A DNA stretch of 64,000 nucleotides. It comes from Gordonia crocea (GTDB lineage Bacteria > Actinomycetota > Actinomycetes > Mycobacteriales > Mycobacteriaceae). A program made the position numbers and the translations under genes. Shown one piece after another: positions 1 through 8,563 of the stretch (within the stretch, counting starts at the first letter, position 1; each line of letters opens with the position of its first letter). Where the stretch lies: contig NZ_BJOU01000017.1 in the NCBI RefSeq assembly GCF_009932435.1, positions 235,355 to 299,354 of the forward strand. The letters are read 5' to 3'. The notes under the pieces were generated by a model, which saw only the letters and a list, made by a program, of their open reading frames with translations, searched no databases and had not been told where the DNA came from.

Positions 1-1
1 G

Positions 2-778
2 GCACTGTCGGCTGCGTTGCTCGGCTGGTTCGCCCACCGGTGCCTGCACCGCGACGATCCGCTGCTGGACCTGAGGCTGTTCCGGCGGCCGCAGCTGAGC
101 GCCGGCGTCCTCGCCGCACTCTTCTCGATGATCGCCATGGGCGGGGGCATCCTCGTGCTGGCGCAGTGGCTCCAACTCGTGGAGGGCCATTCGCCGCTGC
201 AGGCCGGGTTCCGGCTGTTGCCGTTCGCCGGCGGGGCGGTCGTCACCTCGGTGCTGGCGCGCTGGTTCGTCGACCTGTTCGGCCCGCGGTTGGTGGTCGC
301 GGTCGGCCTCTGGTTGCCCGCCGCCGGGATGCTGCTGATCTATCTGGCACCCGGGTTGTCCTACCCGTGGGTCGCGGCCGGAATGGCGTTGCAGGGTGCG
401 GGCGCCGGTTCGCTGGCGATCGCGTCGGCGATGATCATGTCCGGCAGCCCCCAGGCCAAGGCCGGCAACGCGGCGGCATTGGAGGAGACCGCCTACGACC
501 TCGGCAACGTCTTCGGCGTCGCGGTCCTGGGTACCGTCGCCGCCGTCGTCTACAGCTCCCGCGTCGGCACCGCGGTGCCCGGCGCCGATGAATCGCTGGC
601 CGCGGCCATCGAGATCGCCCGCAGGACCGGTTCGCCCGAACTCACGGCCACCGCAACGTCGGCGTTCACCGACGCGGTGGTCCAGGTCGGCCTCGTCGGC
701 GCGGTTCTGCTCGCCCTGGCCGGTGCCCTGGTCTTCGTCTTGACGCCCAAGAGCCTCGATATCGACGTCCAGCACTGA
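2..778 (+). CDS. MFS drug-efflux transporter, DHA2 (EmrB/QacA) type, C-terminal part
   Basis: The gene enters the window already open, so only the C-terminal part (about 259 codons) is visible. The protein alternates hydrophobic helices with short loops. Near its visible start it carries DPLLDLRLFRRPQ, the segment that follows the middle of 14-helix DHA2 drug/proton antiporters and precedes their last helices. About six membrane segments follow and the protein ends in a short cytoplasmic tail. The likely role is proton-driven export of small hydrophobic compounds; the substrate cannot be told. A lipoprotein gene follows 22 bases downstream. Family confidence is high, substrate confidence low. 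Confidence 0.85.
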   Translation, partial: ALSAALLGWFAHRCLHRDDPLLDLRLFRRPQLSAGVLAALFSMIAMGGGILVLAQWLQLVEGHSPLQAGFRLLPFAGGAVVTSVLARWFVDLFGPRLVVAVGLWLPAAGMLLIYLAPGLSYPWVAAGMALQGAGAGSLAIASAMIMSGSPQAKAGNAAALEETAYDLGNVFGVAVLGTVAAVVYSSRVGTAVPGADESLAAAIEIARRTGSPELTATATSAFTDAVVQVGLVGAVLLALAGALVFVLTPKSLDIDVQH

Positions 779-800
779 CCGGCGGTCCTACGCTGGGACG

Positions 801-2054
801 ATGAGACGTCGGATCGGCATCGTCGTCGCGGCTGCGGCGCTTTTCGTCGGCGCTTGTTCGACCGCGGCACCACCCGAGCCGCCGACGCTCCCACCGGCGT
901 ACACGCCGGTCGTCGTCTCCCAGCTCGGAGCACCGACCTTCCCGTTCAAAGGTTCCGACGGCCGGTTCCACCTCGCCTACGACCTGCAGCTGACGAATGC
1001 GGCGGCCGTGCCGGCCACCGTCGTGAAGATCGACGTGGTCGACGCCGCCCGCCGCGACCGCGTCCTCGCGTCCCTGTCGGGCAAGGCGCTGGTGGACCCG
1101 GGCTGCGACAGCGGGGACTGCAACCGGCTGCGCATGCTGCCCTCGTCGCCGGCCACGTCGACGGTGATCGGCCCGCAGGAATCGCGCGGCGTGCTGGTCG
1201 GCATCGAACTGGAGTCGCTGACCGATGCCCCGAAGGCCGTGCTGCACCGGCTGTGGATCACCGGCGCGGCCAACCCGGCTGCGACGACGCCGACCCCGCA
1301 GGACTACCTCGCCGGTCGCGTCGACGTGGCGGCCGGCAGCACGCGCACGATCGCCGCACCGGTGCGCGGCCGCAACTGGGTCGCGATGAACGGTTGCTGC
1401 GGGATCGGCTCCGCGCATGTCTCGGCCCTGGCCCCGTTCAGCGGCAGCCTCGCCAACACCCAGCGATTCGCGATCGACTGGATGCGGACCAACGACGACG
1501 GCGAGTTCGTCACCGGCGAGCCCATCCGCAACGAGAGTTACGCGGGCTACGGGCAGGAGGTGCGGGCGGTCGCCGACGGCACCATCACCTCGACCCTGGA
1601 CACCATGGCCGCCAACACGCCGGGCACCCTGCCGGCCGCGGACCCCGCTCTCGCCGCAACCATCACCGTCGAAACCGTCGACGGCAACCACATCATCCAA
1701 GACCTCGGCGGCGGGGTGTGGGCGGCCTATGCGCATCTGCAGAAGGGCTCACTACTGGTGAAACCGGGCGATCGCGTCAAGGCCGGGCAGGTGATCGCAC
1801 GGCTGGGCAACACGGGCAATTCCAGTGCCCCGCACCTGCACTTCCAGCTGATGAACGGCCCGCAACTCGTCGGCTCCGACGGGCTGCCCTACGTGATCGG
1901 CGAGTTCTCCTACGCCGGATTCATCGGACCGCGCCAACTCGCCGCGATGAACCCCTTCGTCGCCGGCCGCTTCTTCGCCCACCACCTCGCGACCCCGCAA
2001 CCGCGCCGCGACGAGTTGCCGATGGACGCGGTCATCGTCGACTTTTCGGACTAG
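801..2054 (+). CDS. Secreted lipoprotein with M23 metallopeptidase (LytM) domain
   Basis: The 417-residue protein starts with a lipoprotein signal ending LFVGAC (lipidated Cys19), so it should be anchored outside the membrane. Residues about 60-170 form a beta-rich domain of unknown role. The C-terminal half is an M23/LytM fold with KPGDRVKAGQVIARLGNTGNS followed by SAPHLHFQ, which holds the HxH zinc ligands. The first zinc site reads RFAIDW: the Asp is present but the usual preceding His is absent, as in several actinobacterial M23 relatives, so peptidase activity is not certain. It may cut or bind peptidoglycan. A TACGCT hexamer (789-794) lies 6 bases before the ATG, the pattern of a leaderless transcript. 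Confidence 0.85.
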   Translation: MRRRIGIVVAAAALFVGACSTAAPPEPPTLPPAYTPVVVSQLGAPTFPFKGSDGRFHLAYDLQLTNAAAVPATVVKIDVVDAARRDRVLASLSGKALVDPGCDSGDCNRLRMLPSSPATSTVIGPQESRGVLVGIELESLTDAPKAVLHRLWITGAANPAATTPTPQDYLAGRVDVAAGSTRTIAAPVRGRNWVAMNGCCGIGSAHVSALAPFSGSLANTQRFAIDWMRTNDDGEFVTGEPIRNESYAGYGQEVRAVADGTITSTLDTMAANTPGTLPAADPALAATITVETVDGNHIIQDLGGGVWAAYAHLQKGSLLVKPGDRVKAGQVIARLGNTGNSSAPHLHFQLMNGPQLVGSDGLPYVIGEFSYAGFIGPRQLAAMNPFVAGRFFAHHLATPQPRRDELPMDAVIVDFSD

Positions 2055-2070
2055 GCGCGGACCGTCGACC

Positions 2071-2631
2071 TCACTCCCGCTCAGGTGTGTGCGTGTGGAT
2101 CCGGTCGCCGGCGTCGTTGAAGATGCTGAGTACCTCGGCGGGCCGCTTGCCAGCGGCGATCATCGCATGCGGGACGCTGGTGTCGAACTCGGCGGCTTCG
2201 CCGCGGGTGAGCACCAAGTCCTGATCGCCCAGGATCAGGCGCAGCCGCCCGGACAGGACGTAGAGCCATTCGTAGCCGTCGTGGACCCGGGGTTCGGGCA
2301 TCTCCTCGACAGGCAGGTAGGTGATCCGGTACGTCTTCATCGGCGAGCCGACGGGCACCAGCGGGACGATGACCATCCCCGGCCGGTGGATCGCGTCGCG
2401 GCGCACCCGCGGATCGGGGACCGACGGCGAAACGAGGTCGTCGAGGCCGACGCCGAGTTGCCGGGTCAACGGCAGGAGCAGCTCCAGACTCGGTTGGCGC
2501 TTGCCCGATTCCAGCCGCGACAACGTGCTCGGCGACATCCCGGCACGCCCGGCCAACTCCTCCAACGTCCAGCCCCTGCTGGTGCGCAGCACGCGCAACC
2601 GGGCGCCGACCTGTTTCACCTCGTCGATCAT
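2071..2631 (-). CDS. XRE-family regulator with C-terminal cupin sensor domain
   Basis: The 186-residue protein has an N-terminal XRE helix-turn-helix (residues about 8-65, LEELAGRAGMSPSTLSRLESGKRQPS) and a C-terminal cupin barrel (about 105-175, HDGYEWLYVLSGRLRLILGD). In this family the cupin senses a small ligand and the HTH represses nearby genes. It is transcribed divergently from a flavoprotein oxidoreductase 60 bases away, and the gap holds overlapping inverted repeats that fit an operator. The likely targets are itself and the oxidoreductase; the ligand is unknown. Confidence 0.9.
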   Translation of the reverse strand: MIDEVKQVGARLRVLRTSRGWTLEELAGRAGMSPSTLSRLESGKRQPSLELLLPLTRQLGVGLDDLVSPSVPDPRVRRDAIHRPGMVIVPLVPVGSPMKTYRITYLPVEEMPEPRVHDGYEWLYVLSGRLRLILGDQDLVLTRGEAAEFDTSVPHAMIAAGKRPAEVLSIFNDAGDRIHTHTPERE

Positions 2632-2642
2632 CGATCACCTTC

Positions 2643-2668
2643 CTTGCCAATTCCGCAAGAATACTTGC
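2643..2668. promoter_or_regulatory. Candidate operator between XRE-cupin regulator and flavoprotein
   Basis: In the 60-base divergent gap, CTTGC (2643-2647) pairs with GCAAG (2655-2659), and that same GCAAG pairs with CTTGC at 2664-2668 across an AATA spacer. The alternating inverted arms are the kind of site an XRE dimer or dimer pair binds. Regulation of both flanking genes by the XRE-cupin protein is inferred. Confidence 0.5.
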
Positions 2669-2691
2669 CACTTCTGTGAATCGGCGCTGCA

Positions 2692-3642
2692 ATGGGCCAC
2701 ATGACACAGAACTGGGATGCCATCATCGTCGGCGGCAGCGCGGCCGGCCTGTCTGCCGCGCTGTTGCTCGGCCGGGCCCGGCGCCGGGTGCTCGTCGTCG
2801 ACGACGGAACCCCGCGCAACCGCTTCGCCGACCACATGCACGGCGTGCTCGGCTGGGAGGGCGAGTCGCCGGCCGCTCTGTTGGCCCGGGGCCGAGCGGA
2901 CGTGAGTCACTACGACGTGACCATCCGGGCCGGACGTGCCACCGCGGTCGACGCCGACGATCAGACCGTGACCGTCCACCTCGACGACGGCGACACCGTC
3001 GTCGGCCGCGCACTGATCGCCGCGACGGGCCTGACCGACGAGATGCCCGACATCCCCGGCTTCGCCCAGCGATGGGGCAGCTCGGTGCTGCACTGCCCGT
3101 ACTGCCACGGCTGGGAGGTCCGCGACGGGCGCCTCGGCGTGCTGGCACTCTCGCCGATGGCCGCCCTGCAGGCCCAGCTGATCCGACAGTGGAGCCCCGA
3201 CCTCACGCTGTTCACCGCGTCGGCGGCGGGCACCCACGATCCGGGCCCGGACGTACGGGCCCGATTGGCCTCCCGGGGAGTCGCCGTCATCGACACCCCC
3301 GTCGTCGAGATCCTCGGCGATGACCCGACGACAATCTCGGGCGTGCGTCTGGCCGACGGTTCCGTCGTCGGAATCGACGCGGTCTTCGCCTCGCCGGCCC
3401 CCCGTCCCAACGACGCCTTCCTCGAGGGACTGCACCTGGACCGGGCCGACAACCCGATGGGCAACTTCCTCACCGTCGACGGCTTCGGACAGACCAGCCA
3501 TCCGCTGATCTGGGCGGTGGGCAACATCGTCAATCCGGCTCTGACGGTGCCGATGTCCATCGGTGCCGCCGCGATGACCGGCGGCATGGTGAACATGTCC
3601 CTGATCACGCGGGAGTTCGACGCCGCCCAGGTCGGTGTCTGA
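2692..3642 (+). CDS. Thioredoxin-reductase-like NAD(P)/FAD-dependent oxidoreductase
   Basis: The 316-residue protein has an N-terminal FAD-binding GxGxxG-type loop (DAIIVGGSAAGLSAALLLGR), a CPYC redox motif near residue 140 (HCPYCHGWE) and a C-terminal FAD segment (WAVGNIVNPALTVPMSIGAAA). CxxC flavoproteins of this size transfer electrons from NADPH through FAD to a disulfide. The central NAD(P)-binding Rossmann region looks short and lacks a clean GxGxxG, as in several thioredoxin-reductase-like proteins that use other donors. An in-frame ATG at 2701 is an alternative start and neither has a clear ribosome site. It is probably controlled by the divergent XRE-cupin regulator. Confidence 0.85.
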   Translation: MGHMTQNWDAIIVGGSAAGLSAALLLGRARRRVLVVDDGTPRNRFADHMHGVLGWEGESPAALLARGRADVSHYDVTIRAGRATAVDADDQTVTVHLDDGDTVVGRALIAATGLTDEMPDIPGFAQRWGSSVLHCPYCHGWEVRDGRLGVLALSPMAALQAQLIRQWSPDLTLFTASAAGTHDPGPDVRARLASRGVAVIDTPVVEILGDDPTTISGVRLADGSVVGIDAVFASPAPRPNDAFLEGLHLDRADNPMGNFLTVDGFGQTSHPLIWAVGNIVNPALTVPMSIGAAAMTGGMVNMSLITREFDAAQVGV

Positions 3643-3644
3643 GG

Positions 3645-4112
3645 ATGGCCGTCGTCTCGATCTCCACCGAACTGCCGCTGTCGGCGGCGCGCGCCCGGGC
3701 CATGGCCGCCGTTCCGGAGGTCATGCTGTTCGTCCTCGCCCCGGTCCTCACCTTCTCGATGGAACAGGCACCCCCGCCCGGTGAGGCGGTCACGCCCGGC
3801 TTCACCGCGACGGGTCGCGTGTGGTGGCTCGGCGTCATCCCCAGCTGGCGGCACACGATCAGCGTCGTGCGCCTCGACGAGTCAGAGGTCTACACCAACG
3901 AGCACGGCGGTCCGGTCGACACGTGGAACCACCGGCTGCGATTCGAGCCGCTCGGCCCGGACCGCTGCCGCTACACCGACGAGATCGAGGTGGCGGACGG
4001 GCCGCGCGGGGCGCTGACGCGTGTCTTCGTCCGGCTCATGTTTGCCCACCGCCACCGCCGGTGGCAGACGCTGGCCGCGGTGGTCAACGCGATCGACACG
4101 CCCGCCACCTGA
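3645..4112 (+). CDS. SRPBCC-family (START-like) protein
   Basis: The 155-residue protein has the SRPBCC layout: a short N-terminal strand, a helix, and antiparallel strands that include VYTNEHGGPVDTWNHRLRFE and CRYTDEIEV, ending in a long C-terminal helix with the HRHRRWQ pattern common in this group. These folds bind hydrophobic ligands in a cavity. It begins 2 bases after the flavoprotein stop and is presumably cotranscribed with it. The ligand and role are unknown. Confidence 0.75.
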   Translation: MAVVSISTELPLSAARARAMAAVPEVMLFVLAPVLTFSMEQAPPPGEAVTPGFTATGRVWWLGVIPSWRHTISVVRLDESEVYTNEHGGPVDTWNHRLRFEPLGPDRCRYTDEIEVADGPRGALTRVFVRLMFAHRHRRWQTLAAVVNAIDTPAT

Positions 4113-4121
4113 CCGGCCCGC

Positions 4122-5285
4122 TCACCCGACGGTGAAGTTGCGGAACAACAGCCAGGCCAGACCCAGTCCGACGAGCAGGTTCACCACGGTCGCGCTGCCG
4201 AAGACCACCACCGGTCGCCACCCGGCCTCGCGCAGACCGCGCAACGAGAACTCCAGGCCGATGGCGACGAAAGCGAAGATCAGGAACCAGGTCCGCAGGT
4301 CGTTGACCGTGCCGATGGTGGCCTTGGCCCCGCCGAACTGCAGGTACAGGGTTCCGACGATGGAGGCCGTGATGAATCCGAGGACGAACTTCGGGAACCG
4401 CTCCCACACCTGGGCGACCCCCACCTTCGTCTCCCCGCTGCGCTCAACCTTGACCGCGAAATAGAGCGTCAACGCGATCGCGACGATCCCGATCAGCGCG
4501 TTCTGCGTCGTCTTGACGATCGTGGCGATCTGCAGCGCCTGCTCACCGGCGATGGCGCCGGAGGCGGCCACGGCGGCCGTCGTGTCGATATTGCCGCCGA
4601 TCCACGCGCCGGCCACCGCGTCGGGCAGGTTCAGTTTGTCCGCCAGCCAGGGCAGCAGGAAGATCGACGGCAGGGCGAAGGCGATCACCAACGACGCGGC
4701 ATAGGCGATCTGCTCCTTGCGGGCCTGCACCGCCCCCGCGGCGGCGATGGCCGCACTCACCCCGCAAATCGAGACCGCCGAGGCGAGCAGTGCCCGCAGC
4801 TTGTCGTCGAGGCCGAGCGCGCCGCTGAGCCACCAGGTGAAGCCGAAGACGACGGTGATGAGCGCCAGCGCCTGCAGGATCGCCGGGCCGGCCGCGGTGA
4901 CGAGCACCTTGAGGTTGATCGATGCGCCGAGCAGCACGACGCCGGTCTTGATGAAGAACTCGGTCCGGAAGCCGGCGGCCAGCTTCTCGCGCAGACCCAG
5001 CTTCGTCAGCACGACGTTGCCGAGCAGGCCCAGGGCGATCGCATAGACCGGGAACTCGACCGTCTCGCCGATCCGCTCGAACGGGGTCTTCTCCAGCCAG
5101 CCCGGCACATTGCTCTCAAGGAACCGGGTGAGCGCGCCCAGGAGTACGACGACGAGCACGCCGCCGACCAGCCACGGCCAGGCCCGGTTGACCGCCTCGC
5201 CCGACGACCGGTCGGCGCCGGCGGCGGTGATGGCCTCGTTCTCGGTGGGCAGCGACACCGGGGCTGCCTCCCCTCGCGTGGTCAC
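4122..5285 (-). CDS. YeiH/UPF0324 family membrane protein (putative sulfate exporter)
   Basis: The protein has about 387 residues and ten or more predicted membrane helices. It carries the family features GVVLLGASINLKVL, SAVSICGVSAAIAAAGAV and WIGGNIDTTAAVAASGAI. The family is usually called putative sulfate exporter, on thin direct evidence. I chose the GTG at 5285 because it overlaps the stop of the upstream microprotein by 4 bases (GTGA) and gives a sensible cytoplasmic N-terminus; a start further upstream would read through that small gene. The sulfur genes just downstream make a sulfite/sulfate-linked role plausible. Confidence 0.85.
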   Translation of the reverse strand: MTTRGEAAPVSLPTENEAITAAGADRSSGEAVNRAWPWLVGGVLVVVLLGALTRFLESNVPGWLEKTPFERIGETVEFPVYAIALGLLGNVVLTKLGLREKLAAGFRTEFFIKTGVVLLGASINLKVLVTAAGPAILQALALITVVFGFTWWLSGALGLDDKLRALLASAVSICGVSAAIAAAGAVQARKEQIAYAASLVIAFALPSIFLLPWLADKLNLPDAVAGAWIGGNIDTTAAVAASGAIAGEQALQIATIVKTTQNALIGIVAIALTLYFAVKVERSGETKVGVAQVWERFPKFVLGFITASIVGTLYLQFGGAKATIGTVNDLRTWFLIFAFVAIGLEFSLRGLREAGWRPVVVFGSATVVNLLVGLGLAWLLFRNFTVG

Positions 5286-5410
5286 GGGACCAACCCTCCC
5301 GGGATCGCCCCGACCAAGACGAGGGCCAACAGCGTCATCCCCGCAATCGTCGCCCACCAGTCCTCGCTGAGCCGGATCGGTCGGCCGCGCTTCTCGTCGC
5401 TGTCCGTCAT
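5282..5410 (-). CDS. 42-residue single-span membrane microprotein upstream of YeiH
   Basis: An ATG at 5410 opens a 42-codon frame whose product starts MTDSDEKRGRPIRLSEDWW, with a charged N-terminus and a DWW pair, and continues as one hydrophobic helix (ATIAGMTLLALVLVGAIPGG). Its TGA overlaps the GTG start of the YeiH gene by 4 bases, so the two are translationally coupled. The composition and coupling indicate a real small membrane protein, possibly an accessory subunit of the transporter. I know of no function for it. Confidence 0.75.
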   Translation of the reverse strand: MTDSDEKRGRPIRLSEDWWATIAGMTLLALVLVGAIPGGLVP

Positions 5411-5607
5411 GCCCATGAGGTTACGAATCACCGGGATGCCCGAACACCGTTGCGCTCGTGGCGATTAGAACACCCTCGGTCACGCATCGGCCCACGTAGA
5501 AAGACACGGACGAGGTGCACCGTTCCGACCCGGTGAAAACGGACATTCCGTAATGGTGCACGATGCTTACAACGCCCTGGTAAGAGGGCGAACAGGGGAG
5601 TGGAGCA

Positions 5608-7098
5608 GTGCCAAGGAAGCGCGATGTGGCGGGACGCCAAGCGGTTCGGCGCCTGATCGTCGGGGTCTCCGTGGCCCCTTGCCTGTCGGTCACGGCCACG
5701 GTCGTCGAAAACGCCGGACCACTGGCCGCCGCCGCGCCGCAGAGGACCCAGCCCCAGAAGCAGCAGCAGACCCAGCCGGGGCAGCAACAACAACGAAGCA
5801 CGATCCCGACGAACCTCGACCCGACGACGAAGAAGGAGTGCGTCGGTTCCCGGTTCGCCACCCTCGGCGTCATCTTCGAATCAGTCTTCGACGCGCTGCT
5901 GCCGATCCTGCCCGCCCAGGTCAAGAAGGATGCCCCGGCCATCAAGGCCAGGGCGCGCGCGGACATGCGCAAGGCCAAGATCTCCACGTTGTGGGTGTCC
6001 AACCACCCCTATGACATGGGGGCCAGCGACGCGGACCCGATCATGCGGTACCGCGACCCGATCTCCCAATTCATCGTCACCCAGCTGGTTCGGATCCGTA
6101 GCGGCGAAACGTCGCACGCGATCTCCCTGGACAACCTCACGCTGGCGCAAGCCGTCGAAACCGTCTACACCTACCTCTACGTCACCGTGCTGGTTCCCGC
6201 GACGATCTTCCGGCGCAGCGTGCCCAAGCTGCTCGACGTCGGGCCGATCGGTCTCGGCACCCTCATCTCGATCCCCATCATCCTGGGCGTGGTAGGGGTC
6301 AACCAGCTCTACAAGCGCATGTCGGTGAACCTCACGATGGCGTGCATCGCCTCGGTCACCAAGGCCGAGAAGGAGAACGCCGGCAAGGCCGAGAAGGACC
6401 TGCGCTTCGCCTGGGCGGTGCATCCGATGCTGCGCGACGTCGCCAACGAGGTGTCAGTCGCCGACGCGGAGAACTGCCGCCACATCGGCACCCTGCCCCT
6501 CAAGCGGATCGTCACCCGCACGTCGAACTTCCTGGCCAAGACGAACCCGCAGATCGCCCCGCAGCTCAAGGACGTGACGCGGCAACTCGAGGTGTACATG
6601 CGCAACACGCGCGTGCATCAGAACGCGATCCCCACCGATCCGGCCGATTTCAACACCGCCGAGTGGATCCTCTCGCAGGTCTCCTACATGATCCCCTACG
6701 TCGGCGGCGCGCCGATCGAGGCGATCATCGGCCTGCACCGCAACCACCTCGACGGCCTCGACTTCCGCGAGACTGTGCCCCTGTCGGAGCTGACCGTCTC
6801 GCACACGATCACCGCGGCGTACTACGCCTACGGCCTGACCGCCCACATGGTGGAGCTCGTCTGGAGCCTCGGCGCACCCGACCCGGCGACCCAGCTTTTC
6901 GGCGACATCATCGATCCGGGAATGATCCCGAACCTGCTACCGAAGACCACCGGCATCCTCACCGCGCCGAATTACTATGGGCTCGTGGTGTACCACAACG
7001 TGCTCCGTTCGATCTGCCTCGACGAGGACCGCACCGGCCCGAACATCGACAACGGGACGAAGTTCAACCATCGTCGTCGCGGCATCGTGCACTGGTGA
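5608..7098 (+). CDS. Conserved hypothetical protein, probably exported
   Basis: This 496-residue protein belongs to no family I recognise. It starts at GTG with GGGGAG 7 bases upstream. The N-terminus has basic residues, then a hydrophobic stretch ending near LAAAAPQ, consistent with a signal peptide. A low-complexity Gln/Pro segment (about residues 45-68) follows. The rest is helix-rich and contains one strongly hydrophobic stretch (IGLGTLISIPIILGVVGV) around residue 215, a Tyr-rich helix before it, and no obvious catalytic motif. A DUF167 gene starts 4 bases after its stop. The function is unknown. Confidence 0.7.
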   Translation: MPRKRDVAGRQAVRRLIVGVSVAPCLSVTATVVENAGPLAAAAPQRTQPQKQQQTQPGQQQQRSTIPTNLDPTTKKECVGSRFATLGVIFESVFDALLPILPAQVKKDAPAIKARARADMRKAKISTLWVSNHPYDMGASDADPIMRYRDPISQFIVTQLVRIRSGETSHAISLDNLTLAQAVETVYTYLYVTVLVPATIFRRSVPKLLDVGPIGLGTLISIPIILGVVGVNQLYKRMSVNLTMACIASVTKAEKENAGKAEKDLRFAWAVHPMLRDVANEVSVADAENCRHIGTLPLKRIVTRTSNFLAKTNPQIAPQLKDVTRQLEVYMRNTRVHQNAIPTDPADFNTAEWILSQVSYMIPYVGGAPIEAIIGLHRNHLDGLDFRETVPLSELTVSHTITAAYYAYGLTAHMVELVWSLGAPDPATQLFGDIIDPGMIPNLLPKTTGILTAPNYYGLVVYHNVLRSICLDEDRTGPNIDNGTKFNHRRRGIVHW

Positions 7099-7102
7099 TC
7101 GA

Positions 7103-7333
7103 GTGACCGGCGAAACCATCGTCGTCACGGTCAAGCCGAACAGTCGCAAGGGGCCGTTGGTCGAGGTTGCCGACGACGGTGCGCTCACCGTCTATGTGCG
7201 CGAACCGGCCACCGAGGGCAAAGCCACCAAGGCGGTGGCGCACCTGCTCGCCAAGCATCTCGGCGTCCCCAAGAGCCGCGTCACCTTGATCGCCGGCGCG
7301 ACGAGCCGCGTCAAACGATTCCGGGTGGACTAA
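7103..7333 (+). CDS. DUF167 (YggU-like) small protein
   Basis: This 76-residue protein starts at GTG 4 bases after the preceding stop. It matches DUF167: IVVTVKPNSRKGPLVE at the start, LTVYVREPATEGKATKAV in the middle and a C-terminal SRVTLIAGATSRVKRFRVD strand. Family members are small alpha/beta proteins of unknown biochemical role found in bacteria and eukaryotes. I place the start at this GTG because the extra upstream residues lie inside the preceding gene and do not resemble the family. Confidence 0.85.
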   Translation: MTGETIVVTVKPNSRKGPLVEVADDGALTVYVREPATEGKATKAVAHLLAKHLGVPKSRVTLIAGATSRVKRFRVD

Positions 7334-7384
7334 CCGGTCCGAGCGGCTGGCGGACCGGAGATTGAACCACGTCCGAATCTCCGG
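7334..7384 (+). terminator. Two overlapping hairpins after the DUF167 gene
   Basis: CCGGTCCG (7334-7341) pairs with CGGACCGG (7351-7358). A second perfect stem, CCGGAGATT (7355-7363) with AATCTCCGG (7376-7384), overlaps the first. They share 7355-7358, so they cannot both form at once. The simplest reading is a terminator for the upstream operon; a switch-like arrangement before the monooxygenase gene is possible. There is no T-run. Confidence 0.45.
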
Positions 7385-7450
7385 CGCGACAGTCAAAGTC
7401 CGGGTGATCGTTAGGTGTTGGACGGCTCGCGGCGCCGATAGGTTTTCGGC

Positions 7451-8563
7451 ATGTCGCACAGCTCCTTCACCAGCCCGTCCTCCCCCTGGCCCGTCGATCT
7501 GGCCCGGCCGCGCTTCGGTGTCTGGGCCCCGGTGTGGGGCCCGTTCGCCGCCCAGCACTACCCCGGCGACCGATTCGACGCCAGCTGGGAGTTCAACCGC
7601 CGCTACGTGCTCGAGGCCGAACGCCTCGGCTACGACTCGACGCTGGTGGCCCAGCACAACCTGAACCCGAACGGGCACGAGCTCGCAGAGCTGGAGGCCT
7701 GGTCGGGCGCCGCCGCCCTGGCCGCCGTCACCAGCCGGATCGAGATCATCGCGGCGATCAAGCCCTACCTGTTCCACCCGGTGTTCCTGGCCAAGATCGC
7801 CGCCCAGATCGCCGAGATCGCCGACGGCCGGTTCGCCCTCAACCTGGTCAACGCCTGGTACAAACCGGAGCTGGAGAAGGCAGGGGTGACCTTTGCCGAT
7901 CACGACGACCGCTACGCCTACGGCGACGAATGGCTGTCCATCGTCGCGCCGCTGACCGCCGGCGAGCACGTGACCCACCAGGGCGACAACTTCACCATCG
8001 ACGACTACGTGCTCGCCCCGGCCGACCCCTCGCGCAAGCCGAAGGTGTACCTCGGCGGCGAGTCCGAGCCGGCGCGGGACCTGGCCGCCAAGCGCGCCGA
8101 CGCCTGGTTCATCAACGGCCAGCCCCTCGACGTGGTGCGCGAGCTGATCGCCTCCGTCGCCGACCGGCCGCGCACCGGCGACCCGATCGAGTTCGGTCTC
8201 TCGGCGTTCGTGATCGCCCGCGAGACCGACGAGGAGGCCCAACGCGAACTGGAGCTGTTCTGGCGGCTGGCCGAGGAGGACGCCCCCACGTTGGAGGGGG
8301 TCTTCGCCAACGCCGACCCGAAGGCCGTCATGTTCGAGACCTTCCGCAAGTTCCCGCACATCGGCACCAACGGCGGCACGGCGGCCGGGCTCGTCGGCAG
8401 TTATGACGACATCGCCGCCCGGCTCGTCGAGTTCTACGACGCCGGGATCGCCCTGTTCATGCTGCAGTTCCAGCCGGCCGAGCGGGAGGCCAAGCGGTTC
8501 GCCGAACACGTCTTCCCGCGGGTCGCCGCACTGCTGGCCGACCGTGCCGAGGTGGCGTCGTGA
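7451..8563 (+). CDS. LLM-class flavin-dependent monooxygenase, SfnG/SsuD-like
   Basis: The 370-residue protein has the bacterial-luciferase-like TIM barrel of FMNH2-dependent monooxygenases. Signs are RPRFGVWAPVWG at the first strand, LVNAWYKPELEKAGV, HDDRYAYGDEW, and PKVYLGGESEPARDLAAKRAD near the flavin phosphate site. The core looks like dimethylsulfone monooxygenase (SfnG) and alkanesulfonate monooxygenase relatives, which cleave C-S bonds using reduced flavin from a separate reductase. Its TGA overlaps the GTG of a DszB-like gene by 4 bases, so it probably supplies a sulfinate to that enzyme. TAGGTT lies 6 bases before the ATG, suggesting a leaderless transcript. The substrate is not identifiable. 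Confidence 0.85.
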   Translation: MSHSSFTSPSSPWPVDLARPRFGVWAPVWGPFAAQHYPGDRFDASWEFNRRYVLEAERLGYDSTLVAQHNLNPNGHELAELEAWSGAAALAAVTSRIEIIAAIKPYLFHPVFLAKIAAQIAEIADGRFALNLVNAWYKPELEKAGVTFADHDDRYAYGDEWLSIVAPLTAGEHVTHQGDNFTIDDYVLAPADPSRKPKVYLGGESEPARDLAAKRADAWFINGQPLDVVRELIASVADRPRTGDPIEFGLSAFVIARETDEEAQRELELFWRLAEEDAPTLEGVFANADPKAVMFETFRKFPHIGTNGGTAAGLVGSYDDIAARLVEFYDAGIALFMLQFQPAEREAKRFAEHVFPRVAALLADRAEVAS

